From Tardiphaga sp. (GTDB lineage Bacteria; Pseudomonadota; Alphaproteobacteria; Rhizobiales; Xanthobacteraceae), in the NCBI GenBank assembly GCA_030147505.1, contig JASBVG010000031.1:1-64000 (forward strand): a stretch of 64,000 nucleotides of DNA, given 5' to 3'. Below, in pieces: positions 54,358 to 63,077 of the stretch; the stretch's first letter is position 1, and every line of letters starts with the position of its first letter. Below the pieces are notes generated by a model that was given only the letters and a program-made list of their open reading frames with translations, was not told where the DNA came from and did no database searches. The position numbers and the translations under genes are program-made.

Positions 54358-56222
54358 CCACGGAGCCGATGATGAGCAACGATAAGGCCGCCGCCGCCAA
54401 CCTCCGCCTTGCCGCGACCGCCGACGAGCACGGCGGCCCTTACACCGGCCCAGAGGAATATCAGGGTTCGATCGCGCGCACGATGTTCGATCGTCCGGCG
54501 GCCAAGGACGGTACCGTCACCATCCTCATTCCCGAGGAGGAGATCGGCAATCTTCCCCGCCAGTCGCTTGTGAAGATTCGCAGCTATGATCGGCGGTCGA
54601 AGACCGTTGATGGCGACTACGTCGGCATGGTGACCGCGGGTCCCTTCGCAGAGCCCGATGCGATGGATGCAGACGCTCCGACGCTCAAACTGCCCGCCGT
54701 GCACGGAGCAGTGCTCACTCCACGCTTTCACGGTGTCGCCAATGTCGAAATCATCGGCCTGGAAGCACCGACAGGCGACCGCACGGCGGTCATCCCTGCC
54801 CGTCGGCGTCCGGCGCCGAACAGCCCGGTCTTTACCCTCGACGACAACCGCGTCGAGGAGATACTCGGCCTGGTCGTCAAGGACGAGCACAAGCCGGTCC
54901 GGCTCGGGCTAGTAACCGGCGCCGGTGACATCACAGTGCGCATTCCCGCGAACCAGAAGTCGGTCCTTCCGCGACATCTCGGCATTCTCGGCACCACCGG
55001 CGGCGGCAAAAGCACGACCGTATCGGGAACGGCTCTCCGTCTCGCAAAGTCCGGCAACGCCATCGTGCTTTTCGACACGGAAGGTGAGTATGCGGCGGTG
55101 AATCAGCCGACTGACGACCGCGTGATGCTTCGCGCGCTCGAAGGACGCGGTCTGGAACCCGAAGGTGCCACCGACACCGCGCTCTACGTACTCGAAGGGT
55201 GTGATCCTGCGAACGCGCGCCACCCCAACATCAAGCGCTTCAAACTCGATTTCTCAGATATCTCGATCAACGTCCTGATGGACATCCTCGATCTAACCGA
55301 AGCGCAGCAGAGCCGCTTGTACGATGCCTACGAAGTCGCGAAGGGGCTGCTGGACAAGTTCGAGATATTCCCGGCCAAGGGTGATAAGGCTCAGCAGCAG
55401 CAGGTCCTCGAGATCGACGAACTCGAGACGGGCTGGCCTCAGATGCGGCTCGAAATGCTGATCGACGTCGTCAATGGCGCGATCGCCGCCTGCCAGAAAC
55501 TAGACTCCATCACCTTCCCTATGCAGGGCTTCGCCGCCGCGAAGTCCGACGATGTCCTCGCAGCGGCGAAGGAAAAGAAGCCGGACTCCAAGGCTTCCTG
55601 GATGGGTCTGAACAAGAAACTTTGGAAGCTCTGGCGCGCGAAGATCTTTGGATTGCCCGGCCGCTCGACGTTCCGGATCGACGAAATGCTCACCGCAGGG
55701 CGCATTTCGATCATCGACCTTCACGACATGGATGCGCCCTACCTGCGCAATATCGTCATCGCGCAGATCCTGCGCCGCATCCAGACCTGTCAGGAAGCGA
55801 AGTATGCCGACGCTCAGGCCGGCGGTACCGCGCCGCTAGTTCCCGTCAACATCTTCATCGAAGAGGCCCACGAATTCCTGTCGGACAAACGCATTCGCCA
55901 GATGCCGAACCTGTTCGAGCAGGTCGTCCGGATCGCTCGCCGTGGCCGCAAGCGCCATCTCGGACTGGTGTTCATCACGCAGCTTCCGGGCCATCTTCCG
56001 GACGAGGTGCTCGGACTGATCAACAACTGGATCTTGCACAAGATCGGCGATGGCAACGTCGTGCAGCGCTTGCGAAAGATCGTCGCCGGCGTCGACGACG
56101 GCACGTGGTCATCGCTGACAAACCTGCCGTCCGGAAATGCGCTCGTCTCCTTCACCAATATGACACGGCCGGTCACAATCTCGGTGGACCCGACGCCCTG
56201 CAAGCTTCTCATGGTCGACTGA
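54354..56222 (+). CDS. herA: HerA-type hexameric DNA translocase
   Basis: A 622-residue HerA/FtsK-superfamily ATPase: N-terminal HAS-barrel-like part (about 30-190), Walker A GTTGGGKST at 213-221, and Walker B IFIEEAHEF at 500-508 with Glu503/Glu504. A sensor-type segment RRGRKRHLGLVFITQLPGHLP and a C-terminal arginine-bearing part LINNWILHKIGDGNVVQRLRK follow. It should translocate DNA and drive its nuclease partner. It overlaps the NurA-like gene (ATGA) and is followed after 10 bases by the DUF2235 gene. HerA ATPases are shared by several defence systems (with Sir2 or DUF4297 proteins). Confidence 0.88.
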   Translation: MTTEPMMSNDKAAAANLRLAATADEHGGPYTGPEEYQGSIARTMFDRPAAKDGTVTILIPEEEIGNLPRQSLVKIRSYDRRSKTVDGDYVGMVTAGPFAEPDAMDADAPTLKLPAVHGAVLTPRFHGVANVEIIGLEAPTGDRTAVIPARRRPAPNSPVFTLDDNRVEEILGLVVKDEHKPVRLGLVTGAGDITVRIPANQKSVLPRHLGILGTTGGGKSTTVSGTALRLAKSGNAIVLFDTEGEYAAVNQPTDDRVMLRALEGRGLEPEGATDTALYVLEGCDPANARHPNIKRFKLDFSDISINVLMDILDLTEAQQSRLYDAYEVAKGLLDKFEIFPAKGDKAQQQQVLEIDELETGWPQMRLEMLIDVVNGAIAACQKLDSITFPMQGFAAAKSDDVLAAAKEKKPDSKASWMGLNKKLWKLWRAKIFGLPGRSTFRIDEMLTAGRISIIDLHDMDAPYLRNIVIAQILRRIQTCQEAKYADAQAGGTAPLVPVNIFIEEAHEFLSDKRIRQMPNLFEQVVRIARRGRKRHLGLVFITQLPGHLPDEVLGLINNWILHKIGDGNVVQRLRKIVAGVDDGTWSSLTNLPSGNALVSFTNMTRPVTISVDPTPCKLLMVD

Positions 56223-56232
56223 GGACAACGGA

Positions 56233-57789
56233 ATGCCGAAAAACATCGTCGTTTTCTCGGACGGCACGGGTCAGGACGGCGGTGCCCGTCCAGAGCAGCG
56301 GATATCGAACATCTACAAGATGTACCGGATCTCGCGCGATCACGCGGAGACGGCGGTCGATCCGTCCGAGCAGGTCGTCTTCTACGATGCCGGTCTCGGC
56401 ACTGACATCGGCGCAACTGCCCTCACCTCGCCGGTCCGGATCGTCCAGAAACTCATGGGGTCCGTTACCGGAGCGGGTATCAAACGCAACATCGCCGACT
56501 GTTACGAATTCATCGTCAACCACTATGAGGACGGCGATCGCATCTTCCTATTCGGATTCAGCCGCGGCGCCTACACGGTCCGCAGCGTTGCAAACCTCCT
56601 GATGCTCTGCGGCGTACCGACGAAAGCGCCTGATGGACCTCTTCTTCGTTACCGAAAATCGGTGAAGGACATCGCCTGGGAGGCAGTCGATACCGTGCTT
56701 GAACACGGTGCGGGCCATCCGCGCGGAGATTTCGAGGGGGAGCGCCTTGAACTCGCCCGCCGCTTCCAGACCAAGTATGGCTCCGGCGACGGCTCCGACG
56801 CCAACGCGTCAGCCTACTTTGTCGGTGTTTTCGACACGGTAGCAGCTCTAGGCGCGGAAGGCAGCCGCCGGCTGGCGATCCAGGCCGGTCTGACACTCGG
56901 CATCGCTGCGGCGGCCTTCCTCGCATCCCTGGTACCAGCGGCGATCGTGGGCATCATCGCTGAAATCATCACGGGCGCAGGGCTGCTTTGGGGCTTCATC
57001 GTCCCCGCGTGGTTCGTGACGCACATATTCATGCTCGTCGCCGTGGTGTGGTTCTGGAGCAAGCAAACGGCATCACTCCGCAAGACGATCTTCGACTACC
57101 CCAACAAAGGCGATCCAGCGCGCACGCACGTTGCCGAGTGGACTGGCAAGAACTTCGACCGCCTTCTAAGCAAGCACGTTTGGTACGCGCGATCGGCAAA
57201 CGCCATCGACGAGACGCGGAAGGATTTCCAGCGCGTCGGCTGGGGCGGTACCGAACCGACGACGCACCCGCCGACGCCCGGCGTGCCGCGCCTCGTCCAA
57301 CTCTGGTTCGCGGGCAACCACTCCGACATCGGGGGATCCTACCCCGAACCAGAGTCACGGCTGTCGGATATCGCACTTGAATGGATGCTGCAGCAGGCTT
57401 TTCGTGTGCCGGATGGCTTGAAGACCGGTCCGGTCTACGTCACCGGCGTCAAGATGGCAGGGAGCGGAGACGCAGGACCAGCGCTTCACCTGTTTCCATC
57501 CGCCGATGGCATTCAGCACTGCGAAGTCGCTGGCATGGGCGATACGCTCCAAGGCCTGGCTAATAAGCTCCCCAAGTGGAATTGGCTGCAGCGGGCCATC
57601 CGAGGCAAGAATTGGGAAATCGAACTGCGCAAGATCAGACCCGATGCACCGGTGCATGAAAGCGTGCGCGCGCGTTTCGCGCTGCCGACCGTCGCGCAGT
57701 GCGGTGGCGGGTCCGCGCCTTACCGTCCGGAATCATTGCGCGCGCACGACGAGTTCAAGGCGCAGTACCCCGAAGCTGGGAATACCTGA
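56233..57789 (+). CDS. DUF2235 alpha/beta hydrolase with internal membrane segment
   Basis: A 518-residue protein of the DUF2235 (Tle1-like) lipase group. It opens with NIVVFSDGTGQDG (oxyanion region), carries the nucleophile Ser110 in FGFSRGAYTVRS, a putative acidic residue in FVGVFDTVAALG (Asp201), and a conserved WFAGNHSDIGGSY with the likely catalytic His. Two or three hydrophobic helices lie at 213-275 in the middle of the chain, so it is membrane-anchored. In Type VI effectors the family cuts phospholipids; here the genomic partner is HerA-NurA, not a secretion system. A ribosome site (GAGGA) precedes the ATG. Confidence 0.85.
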   Translation: MPKNIVVFSDGTGQDGGARPEQRISNIYKMYRISRDHAETAVDPSEQVVFYDAGLGTDIGATALTSPVRIVQKLMGSVTGAGIKRNIADCYEFIVNHYEDGDRIFLFGFSRGAYTVRSVANLLMLCGVPTKAPDGPLLRYRKSVKDIAWEAVDTVLEHGAGHPRGDFEGERLELARRFQTKYGSGDGSDANASAYFVGVFDTVAALGAEGSRRLAIQAGLTLGIAAAAFLASLVPAAIVGIIAEIITGAGLLWGFIVPAWFVTHIFMLVAVVWFWSKQTASLRKTIFDYPNKGDPARTHVAEWTGKNFDRLLSKHVWYARSANAIDETRKDFQRVGWGGTEPTTHPPTPGVPRLVQLWFAGNHSDIGGSYPEPESRLSDIALEWMLQQAFRVPDGLKTGPVYVTGVKMAGSGDAGPALHLFPSADGIQHCEVAGMGDTLQGLANKLPKWNWLQRAIRGKNWEIELRKIRPDAPVHESVRARFALPTVAQCGGGSAPYRPESLRAHDEFKAQYPEAGNT

Positions 57790-57842
57790 AGCGATCGAGC
57801 ACGCGGCCAGTTCCGCTGCGCGCGACCAGCCGGTACGCTCGA

Positions 57843-58796
57843 TTACCGCGGCCAACGACGGTGCGTTCCGTAACGCTGCCGCAACGTATCTCCATTGGCG
57901 TCCAGAATGCCGGCCTTCTTCGAATGAAAAATCCTGCGTGACGAAATCTCCGTCGATTTCGCGATGAGGTTCACGACCTCGAATGTGCCTGTATGAGTGC
58001 CGACCGATTGGATGATCACGTCACCCGTCTTGGTCGTCTTAAGCCAGATTCCCTCGTCGTGGAGCATCTCTTTGATCTCCGGACGCGGGTGATCGTACTG
58101 GTTCGCGTAGTTCGACGAGCAGATCGCGACGGCCGGATCTATGTGGTTCATGAATTTACGGGTCGTGAAGCCGTTGTCGGCGCCGTGATGCGCAAGGATC
58201 ATGACGTCGGTTTCACTCCCGAGAATGCTAGAGCGACGCAGAAAGGAACCGATGTTTGGCGATTCAACATCGCCAAGGCTCAAGACGTTGAAGCTGCCGC
58301 CACGAAACAGCTTGACCGTCGAGTTGTCGTTCGCGTTGTCGACAATATGGTACGGGTTGAAGAACATGTCGTTGAATGCCTTCGCGGACGCAGGCTGGAG
58401 ACCCCGGATGAAGGCCGGAGTGACATGGTCGATCGTCGGCGTGAAACCGGTGTTGCGACGCTGCGTGCGGTAATCCGCGATGATCTTCAGGCAGTCTTCG
58501 CCATGTCCGTAGTCGATGTGCGGATCGTAGCCGGGACACTCGATGCGACGCGGCCGGATCAGATTCAGAAGGTCTGGCAGTTCGTACTTGTTGCAGTGGT
58601 CCGCATCCCAGCTAGTGATGTGGAGGGTCCCGGCGTGATCGACGCCGCAGGCATCCATTTCTGCCTCGAGCTGGGGGCGGCTTTCTTCAGTCATTCGGCC
58701 TTCGATCATCGTGAAATTGCCGCCTGCGCAGTACGAAAATGACGACCCCGACGTTCCCAGGTGATAGGCGCGGAAACGGGTGAAGATGCTTTTCAT
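57843..58796 (-). CDS. ComEC-like metallo-beta-lactamase-fold protein
   Basis: A 317-residue soluble MBL-fold protein. The second-half metal motifs resemble ComEC/Rec2 (LSLGDVE at 172-178, ILAHHGADNG at 200-209, SSNYANQYDHPRPEI with His236). The first motif reads TSWDADH (61-67): the leading histidine of HxHxDH is absent, as in the SHPDADH type of ComEC but with one more change. It may be a nuclease or phosphodiesterase. Its ATG overlaps the patatin stop (ATGA), so the two are co-translated. It converges on the DUF2235 gene. Confidence 0.75.
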   Translation of the reverse strand: MKSIFTRFRAYHLGTSGSSFSYCAGGNFTMIEGRMTEESRPQLEAEMDACGVDHAGTLHITSWDADHCNKYELPDLLNLIRPRRIECPGYDPHIDYGHGEDCLKIIADYRTQRRNTGFTPTIDHVTPAFIRGLQPASAKAFNDMFFNPYHIVDNANDNSTVKLFRGGSFNVLSLGDVESPNIGSFLRRSSILGSETDVMILAHHGADNGFTTRKFMNHIDPAVAICSSNYANQYDHPRPEIKEMLHDEGIWLKTTKTGDVIIQSVGTHTGTFEVVNLIAKSTEISSRRIFHSKKAGILDANGDTLRQRYGTHRRWPR

Positions 58797-60001
58797 GGCT
58801 GATTCTCCCAGTGGAACGATCGCGGGAAACCCGCCGGCGCGTAGGTCGTAAGCGTGATGTCGGCGACCTCGAAGCCATGCCGAGCGAGCGCGTCGAAGCC
58901 GCCTTTTGAAAGCGCCTTCAAGTCGGTCGGGTGCTGCAGTGCCGTCGCTGCCTCCTCATCAGTCTGAAAGCAGTCGTAAAAGCCGACCTGCCGTGAAAGG
59001 CCGCTCTTGATGTCCACCGCACGGACCGAATTGCCCATGCGCAGCAGCACTCCTTCGAGTTTGCCCGCAGCGATGTCCGCGATCAGCACCCTGCTCCTCA
59101 GCGCACGGATCTGGTCTCCGGCGACGTCAAACAGACGCGGACTCGAAAGACGGCCGCGAAGCAGGCCACTCAACGGCGAGCCACCGGGTACGGGCAGCGG
59201 TCCGGATGCATCGCTGCAGATGAGGAAATCGCAATGACGCAGCCCCTTCCCGGGCTTCGTCACAGCCTCAAGCCCCATGTTGTCGTAGGCGCCGCCGTCC
59301 CACAGCCGTACCTTGGATACGGTCGGCGTCTTCGCACGGACCTGGCCACCCGTAGCTGGATCGGGCTCCCACCATCCCGCGCGCGGGACGTCCAGGGGCA
59401 TCGCACCAATCACATATGGTACGGCCGCGGATGCCGCAGCGGCTACCGAGAGCGGCACCTGCGGGGCTAGATGCCGGCCGAAACTCCAATCGCCCATCTC
59501 GCGTTTGGCAAAGCGCCAGTTTTTTCCGGTTTCAATGCAGGTTGCGTTGATGAGCCAGTGCGGAACGTCCGGTAAGTCGTCGAGCGTGCCCGATATGCCC
59601 CAATTGCGCTCCAGCAGACGGGCCAAAACCGTCGCCCGGTTCTTCACAAGATCGATATTAAATTCAGATATTCCGCGCCAACCGATCGCTTTCAGACTGA
59701 AAAGATCGGCGTTCGTCATCTTTTCGCGCACTGCCGGATAGATTTCGTCGAGAAACTCGCTCGACGACGGCCATCGCATGCCGGCCGCTGCGACAACGGC
59801 AGCGGTCACCAGGCTCCCGCCCGAAACTGAGGAGATGACCGTCACCTGCTCCAGAAGCCCCTCCGAGGCGAGCCGCTTCAGCATACCCATGTGGTAGGTT
59901 GCGGCCCGTACACCGCCGCCCGACAAAGCAAGGCCGATCCGCTTAGTGCCGCGCGCCGGATTGGGACCTTTCACCTCATTTTCAATCGCCGCATCGCTCA
60001 T
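58793..60001 (-). CDS. Patatin-like phospholipase
   Basis: A 402-residue enzyme with the oxyanion loop SGGGVRAATYHMG (27-39), the nucleophile Ser60 in SSVSGGSL (the usual GxSxG reads SxSxG) and the catalytic Asp235 in WDGGAYDN. It lacks a signal peptide, so it would act on the inner membrane from inside. Patatins serve as membrane-degrading effectors in some phage defence systems (for example CapV in CBASS); no cyclase is adjacent here. It is coupled to the MBL-fold gene and is downstream of a cysteine-hydrolase gene on the same strand. Confidence 0.85.
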   Translation of the reverse strand: MSDAAIENEVKGPNPARGTKRIGLALSGGGVRAATYHMGMLKRLASEGLLEQVTVISSVSGGSLVTAAVVAAAGMRWPSSSEFLDEIYPAVREKMTNADLFSLKAIGWRGISEFNIDLVKNRATVLARLLERNWGISGTLDDLPDVPHWLINATCIETGKNWRFAKREMGDWSFGRHLAPQVPLSVAAAASAAVPYVIGAMPLDVPRAGWWEPDPATGGQVRAKTPTVSKVRLWDGGAYDNMGLEAVTKPGKGLRHCDFLICSDASGPLPVPGGSPLSGLLRGRLSSPRLFDVAGDQIRALRSRVLIADIAAGKLEGVLLRMGNSVRAVDIKSGLSRQVGFYDCFQTDEEAATALQHPTDLKALSKGGFDALARHGFEVADITLTTYAPAGFPRSFHWENQP

Positions 60002-60267
60002 TCAATCTCTCCGACCAGCGGACACGCCCTAAAATTTGACGCGCGCTCCCGTCACCGGGGCGAACTGCTCCAGCGTGTGTCACGATGTTCACCGGCACAG
60101 GCCGGCCAACCGTTATCGAAGGGTTCTTCGCGCGAGCGCTGCGAAGTTCGAGGACGTGTTCAAAATTTTTATCGAAATCGACCCAAGTAGGATCGAGATG
60201 GGTTAGATTGCATATATTCAAGTACGCAATCTTCGCAAACCATACTGATCGAGCGCTTTTCCAGCAG
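60002..60267. other. Gap between cysteine-hydrolase and patatin genes
   Basis: About 265 bases. No gene, terminator or repeat was recognised. The patatin-MBL promoter probably lies here, so the two leftward units need not share one transcript. Confidence 0.4.
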
Positions 60268-61533
60268 TCAACCGCGAACCGGCACGAAAACTTCGCCCAT
60301 TCCTGCTCGAATTACTACGCAATCGTCGCAGAGCCGCAACGGAAGGCCGCCGGGATGTCCTTCGAGCACGTGGTCCTCAGCCGGATCATCTCCGCAGATT
60401 GCGCATACAGCTTCGGACTCTGCGAGTTGAATGATGCGTCGCGTGTGAGCGGCTTTCGCATAGTCGCTCTTTTCCAGGATTGCCAGCCAAGCTGCCGAAT
60501 TGGGCGGTCCCCGCTCCGACGCTTCAACTCCCAGCTCTTCTTTCAGCCAACTGCGCGCAGTCGCCATTCGCACTTCGTGCAGATCTGCAATCTTTCCATA
60601 GAGCTGGGCGAGACAAATGAACGTCTCCAAGCCGGTATCGGTCGCCCTATCACGATAGATCTGACGGTTTACATGAAATCGACGCCCATCCGCCGCGCCC
60701 GCAACGGCGTTTCGGCAATAATGCTCAACGAACGCGGTCGAGCCGGGGTCACCAACATGTTCCCGCATCAAGCGCAGATCGTAGTGCCAAGGGTTTTTCT
60801 GGCACTCGATATCAACCACCGCCAGGTATCCGGATTGCTGATATGCCACCAGCATCGCGGCATCGTCTTCCGGGTGAACAAGAAGATGTTCGTCAATATC
60901 ATTCAGGCTTTCGATGCCCGGATGGATGATGCGGGCGGCCTCGAGAACCGCATTCGTGGAATCGATCATGAGCTGCGGAATATCTGCAAGTTTCTTCCAC
61001 GCCTTGATTTCTCCATCCGAGACTTCAACGAGCATTCCCGGGACTTCCATCAGCAACGCGCTCTTCCTGAGGTCCTGCGGCGTGCAGTAGTCGGGCTCGT
61101 CGACGAGGCGGATTCCTGCGGCGGCGAAAGCCTGGGCCGCGAGCCGCGAGCAGAACTGTCGCCGCGTCCTCTTTCGCAATCCCTTTGCAATTTTCCGCGC
61201 GACCTTTGCGGCCTTGATCGCCTCTGGGAGAGCGTAGCGTGTGCCGGTGGCGGCACGCGCAAAATCCGTGATCGTAGCCACGTCCGCATGTGAAAGCGCG
61301 TTTCTCGGACGTAGGACAACGATGGTCGATCCTTCGTCGAAGAACATCCTCTGCGGATTCCGGGAATGAACGCCGTCGTCCGTGGAATCGATGAGCGAGC
61401 CATATTGCACGCAGATCATTGCATGAGAGATCTCGCTCCTGGTCGCCTTGCGGACGATAAGGCTCGTTTTGCCCGGCGACGACGTGAGAACGATGTCACC
61501 GGGCAGCAGAACACTCTCATTCAGTCTTTTCAT
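60268..61533 (-). CDS. YiiX/NlpC-like cysteine hydrolase with C-terminal zinc motif
   Basis: A 421-residue protein. Residues 8-160 follow the permuted papain-like YiiX/YebB pattern: LLPGDIVLTSS, EISHAMICV with His37, and RRQFCSRLAAQAF with Cys128 (the catalytic pair in this circularly permuted fold). Such enzymes act on amides, esters or thioesters of lipids or peptides. Residues 160-370 are unassigned. The C-terminus has two CxxC pairs (Cys377/Cys380 and Cys402/Cys405), likely a treble-clef or zinc-ribbon. It has no signal peptide. The combination of both ends is unfamiliar. Confidence 0.65.
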   Translation of the reverse strand: MKRLNESVLLPGDIVLTSSPGKTSLIVRKATRSEISHAMICVQYGSLIDSTDDGVHSRNPQRMFFDEGSTIVVLRPRNALSHADVATITDFARAATGTRYALPEAIKAAKVARKIAKGLRKRTRRQFCSRLAAQAFAAAGIRLVDEPDYCTPQDLRKSALLMEVPGMLVEVSDGEIKAWKKLADIPQLMIDSTNAVLEAARIIHPGIESLNDIDEHLLVHPEDDAAMLVAYQQSGYLAVVDIECQKNPWHYDLRLMREHVGDPGSTAFVEHYCRNAVAGAADGRRFHVNRQIYRDRATDTGLETFICLAQLYGKIADLHEVRMATARSWLKEELGVEASERGPPNSAAWLAILEKSDYAKAAHTRRIIQLAESEAVCAICGDDPAEDHVLEGHPGGLPLRLCDDCVVIRAGMGEVFVPVRG

Positions 61534-61641
61534 GGCTGTGTCATCCGATCTGCGTCACAGCGATAGGTAATTATTGGACCAATATCCGAAAAGCCTCTGT
61601 TCAGACTCGACCTACGTTCTCTACATGTTCTATTTTGCGGC

Positions 61642-62043
61642 ATGAACAGACACCCAGCGAGCTGGCGCATGCCTTCCCTTGAACAGTTGGAAAAGCTGGA
61701 GGCCGACGCCCACCGGAAACAGGTCTCAAGCCCCGCCGGTGCGCAAAGCACGGACATGCCGCCCGAATATTGGGAATCCGTCCTGAACGACCCCAGCGCG
61801 GGCGCACGCCCGGCAGGCGGTGTCCCCGTTCAGCAGCGCCGCCTGGCCGAGATCCCCCGTCACGTGTTGCGGGTCGCCTGTCGACGCTGCGACCGCACCG
61901 TCGAGATCCAGAAGACCGACGCCGTCAGGCTCTACGGCGAGCACGCCATCTGGAAGGACGTCGGCCAGCGACTGTTGGACAACACCTGCCGCGAGCGGAC
62001 CGGGAGCTATGAGGACGACGGCTGCTGGCCATCGTTCTCATAA
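61642..62043 (+). CDS. Hypothetical protein with CxxC, rhizobial type
   Basis: A 133-residue protein with a helical, acidic N-terminus (MPSLEQLEKLEADAHRK, PPEYWESVLND) and a C-terminal part HVLRVACRRCDRTVEIQKTD...GCWPSFS with a CxxC that may bind zinc with the later cysteines. Proteins with this tail are common in mobile regions of rhizobia, usually beside the next two genes. The function is unknown. Confidence 0.6.
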   Translation: MNRHPASWRMPSLEQLEKLEADAHRKQVSSPAGAQSTDMPPEYWESVLNDPSAGARPAGGVPVQQRRLAEIPRHVLRVACRRCDRTVEIQKTDAVRLYGEHAIWKDVGQRLLDNTCRERTGSYEDDGCWPSFS

Positions 62044-62089
62044 GCCCGGTTTTCCCCGGTCTGCGTCGTATCGGAACTTGGATGCCCGG

Positions 62090-62539
62090 ATGGCGCCGAA
62101 GTATCACCCCATTCCTCTCTCCGGAGGCGACCGCAAGGCTCTCCGCAAGGAGCTCGGCCAAGCTCGCGCCATGACGACCGTGTTCGCGCAGCAGGCCGAA
62201 GAATTCCGGGTCAAGGGCGAGGCGCTGATCCGGAAGGCTGACCAGTTGTCCTGCGAAAGCTGGAACGAGCGGATGTGGGCGGACGGCGAGCCGATAGATC
62301 CGTCCCCCACCATCGACCAAGCCATCAACGGCGGCTTTCAGTGGCTCCAAATCGAGTGCTCGCGCTGCAGGACACCGAACGAGATCGACCTCGCCGCCCT
62401 GCCTCATCCACCCACGACGTTCGTCCACGACCTCGCCAGCCGACTCCGATGCCGAAAATGTGCCAAACTCGGCAGGCGCCCAGCAGCGACGCTGCTGCAA
62501 CTCGCGCCGCGCCCCCGCCACGCAGTGACGGATTCTTGA
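62090..62539 (+). CDS. Hypothetical zinc-ribbon protein, rhizobial type
   Basis: A 149-residue protein with a helical N-terminus (GGDRKALRKELGQARAMTTVFAQQAEEF) and two CxxC motifs (IECSRCRTPNEIDL and LRCRKCAKLGRRP), consistent with a zinc ribbon. Its stop codon is immediately followed by the ATG of the SRAP gene. Similar pairs occur in rhizobial islands. The start is uncertain because no clear ribosome site is seen. Confidence 0.6.
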   Translation: MAPKYHPIPLSGGDRKALRKELGQARAMTTVFAQQAEEFRVKGEALIRKADQLSCESWNERMWADGEPIDPSPTIDQAINGGFQWLQIECSRCRTPNEIDLAALPHPPTTFVHDLASRLRCRKCAKLGRRPAATLLQLAPRPRHAVTDS

Positions 62540-62998
62540 ATGTGCAATTTGTACTCGATGACGAAGAACCAGGCGGCGATCCGGCAGCTCTTCGCTGTCA
62601 CGAAAGATACCGCCGGCAACCTGCCCTCCATGCCGGGCATCTTTCCGTACAAAATGGCCCCGATCGTCCGGAACGCCGACGGCGGTCGTGAACTCGCGAT
62701 GCTGCGCTGGGGAATGCCCTCGTCGTCGCAGGCGATCTTCAAAAAGGCGACCACACGTGCCGAGAAGCTGACGGCCAAGGGCAAGCAGTACGACTTCAAG
62801 GAGCTGTTGCGGGTGGAGCCCGACAAGGGCACGACCAACATTCGCAACACGACAAGCAAGCACTGGAAGCGCTGGTTCGGCGTCGAGCACCGGTGCATCG
62901 TGCCGTTCTCATCGTTCAGCGAATTCAACAAGGACACCGGCAAATTTCCGGTGCGTCCATGTTTGTCCATTGAGCCAGGAACGCGAGGCGAACGATAA
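62540..62998 (+). pseudogene. SRAP (YedK/HMCES-like) gene, C-terminally truncated
   Basis: The first ~134 residues match SOS-response-associated peptidases, which crosslink to abasic sites in single-stranded DNA. Present are the catalytic Cys2 (MCNLYS), TTNIRNTTSKHWKRW and EHRCIVPFSSFSEF with the active-site Glu. A complete protein has about 200-230 residues. Here the match stops after NKDTGKF and the chain ends with an unrelated PVRPCLSIEPGTRGER. The C-terminal half with the catalytic His (HxRMP region) is missing, so full activity is unlikely. A recombination or deletion end lies near 62,945. Confidence 0.75.
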
Positions 62999-63077
62999 AA
63001 ACGCTATCCACGAGAAACGGTGAAAACCACACTCGTGGGTTGTGCTGAGACCCGATACGAGCGAGCAAGGGAGCGCA

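Noticed and set aside
58793..60001. CBASS system with CapV-type patatin
   Set aside because: No CD-NTase/cyclase, E1/E2 or HORMA gene lies in the window.
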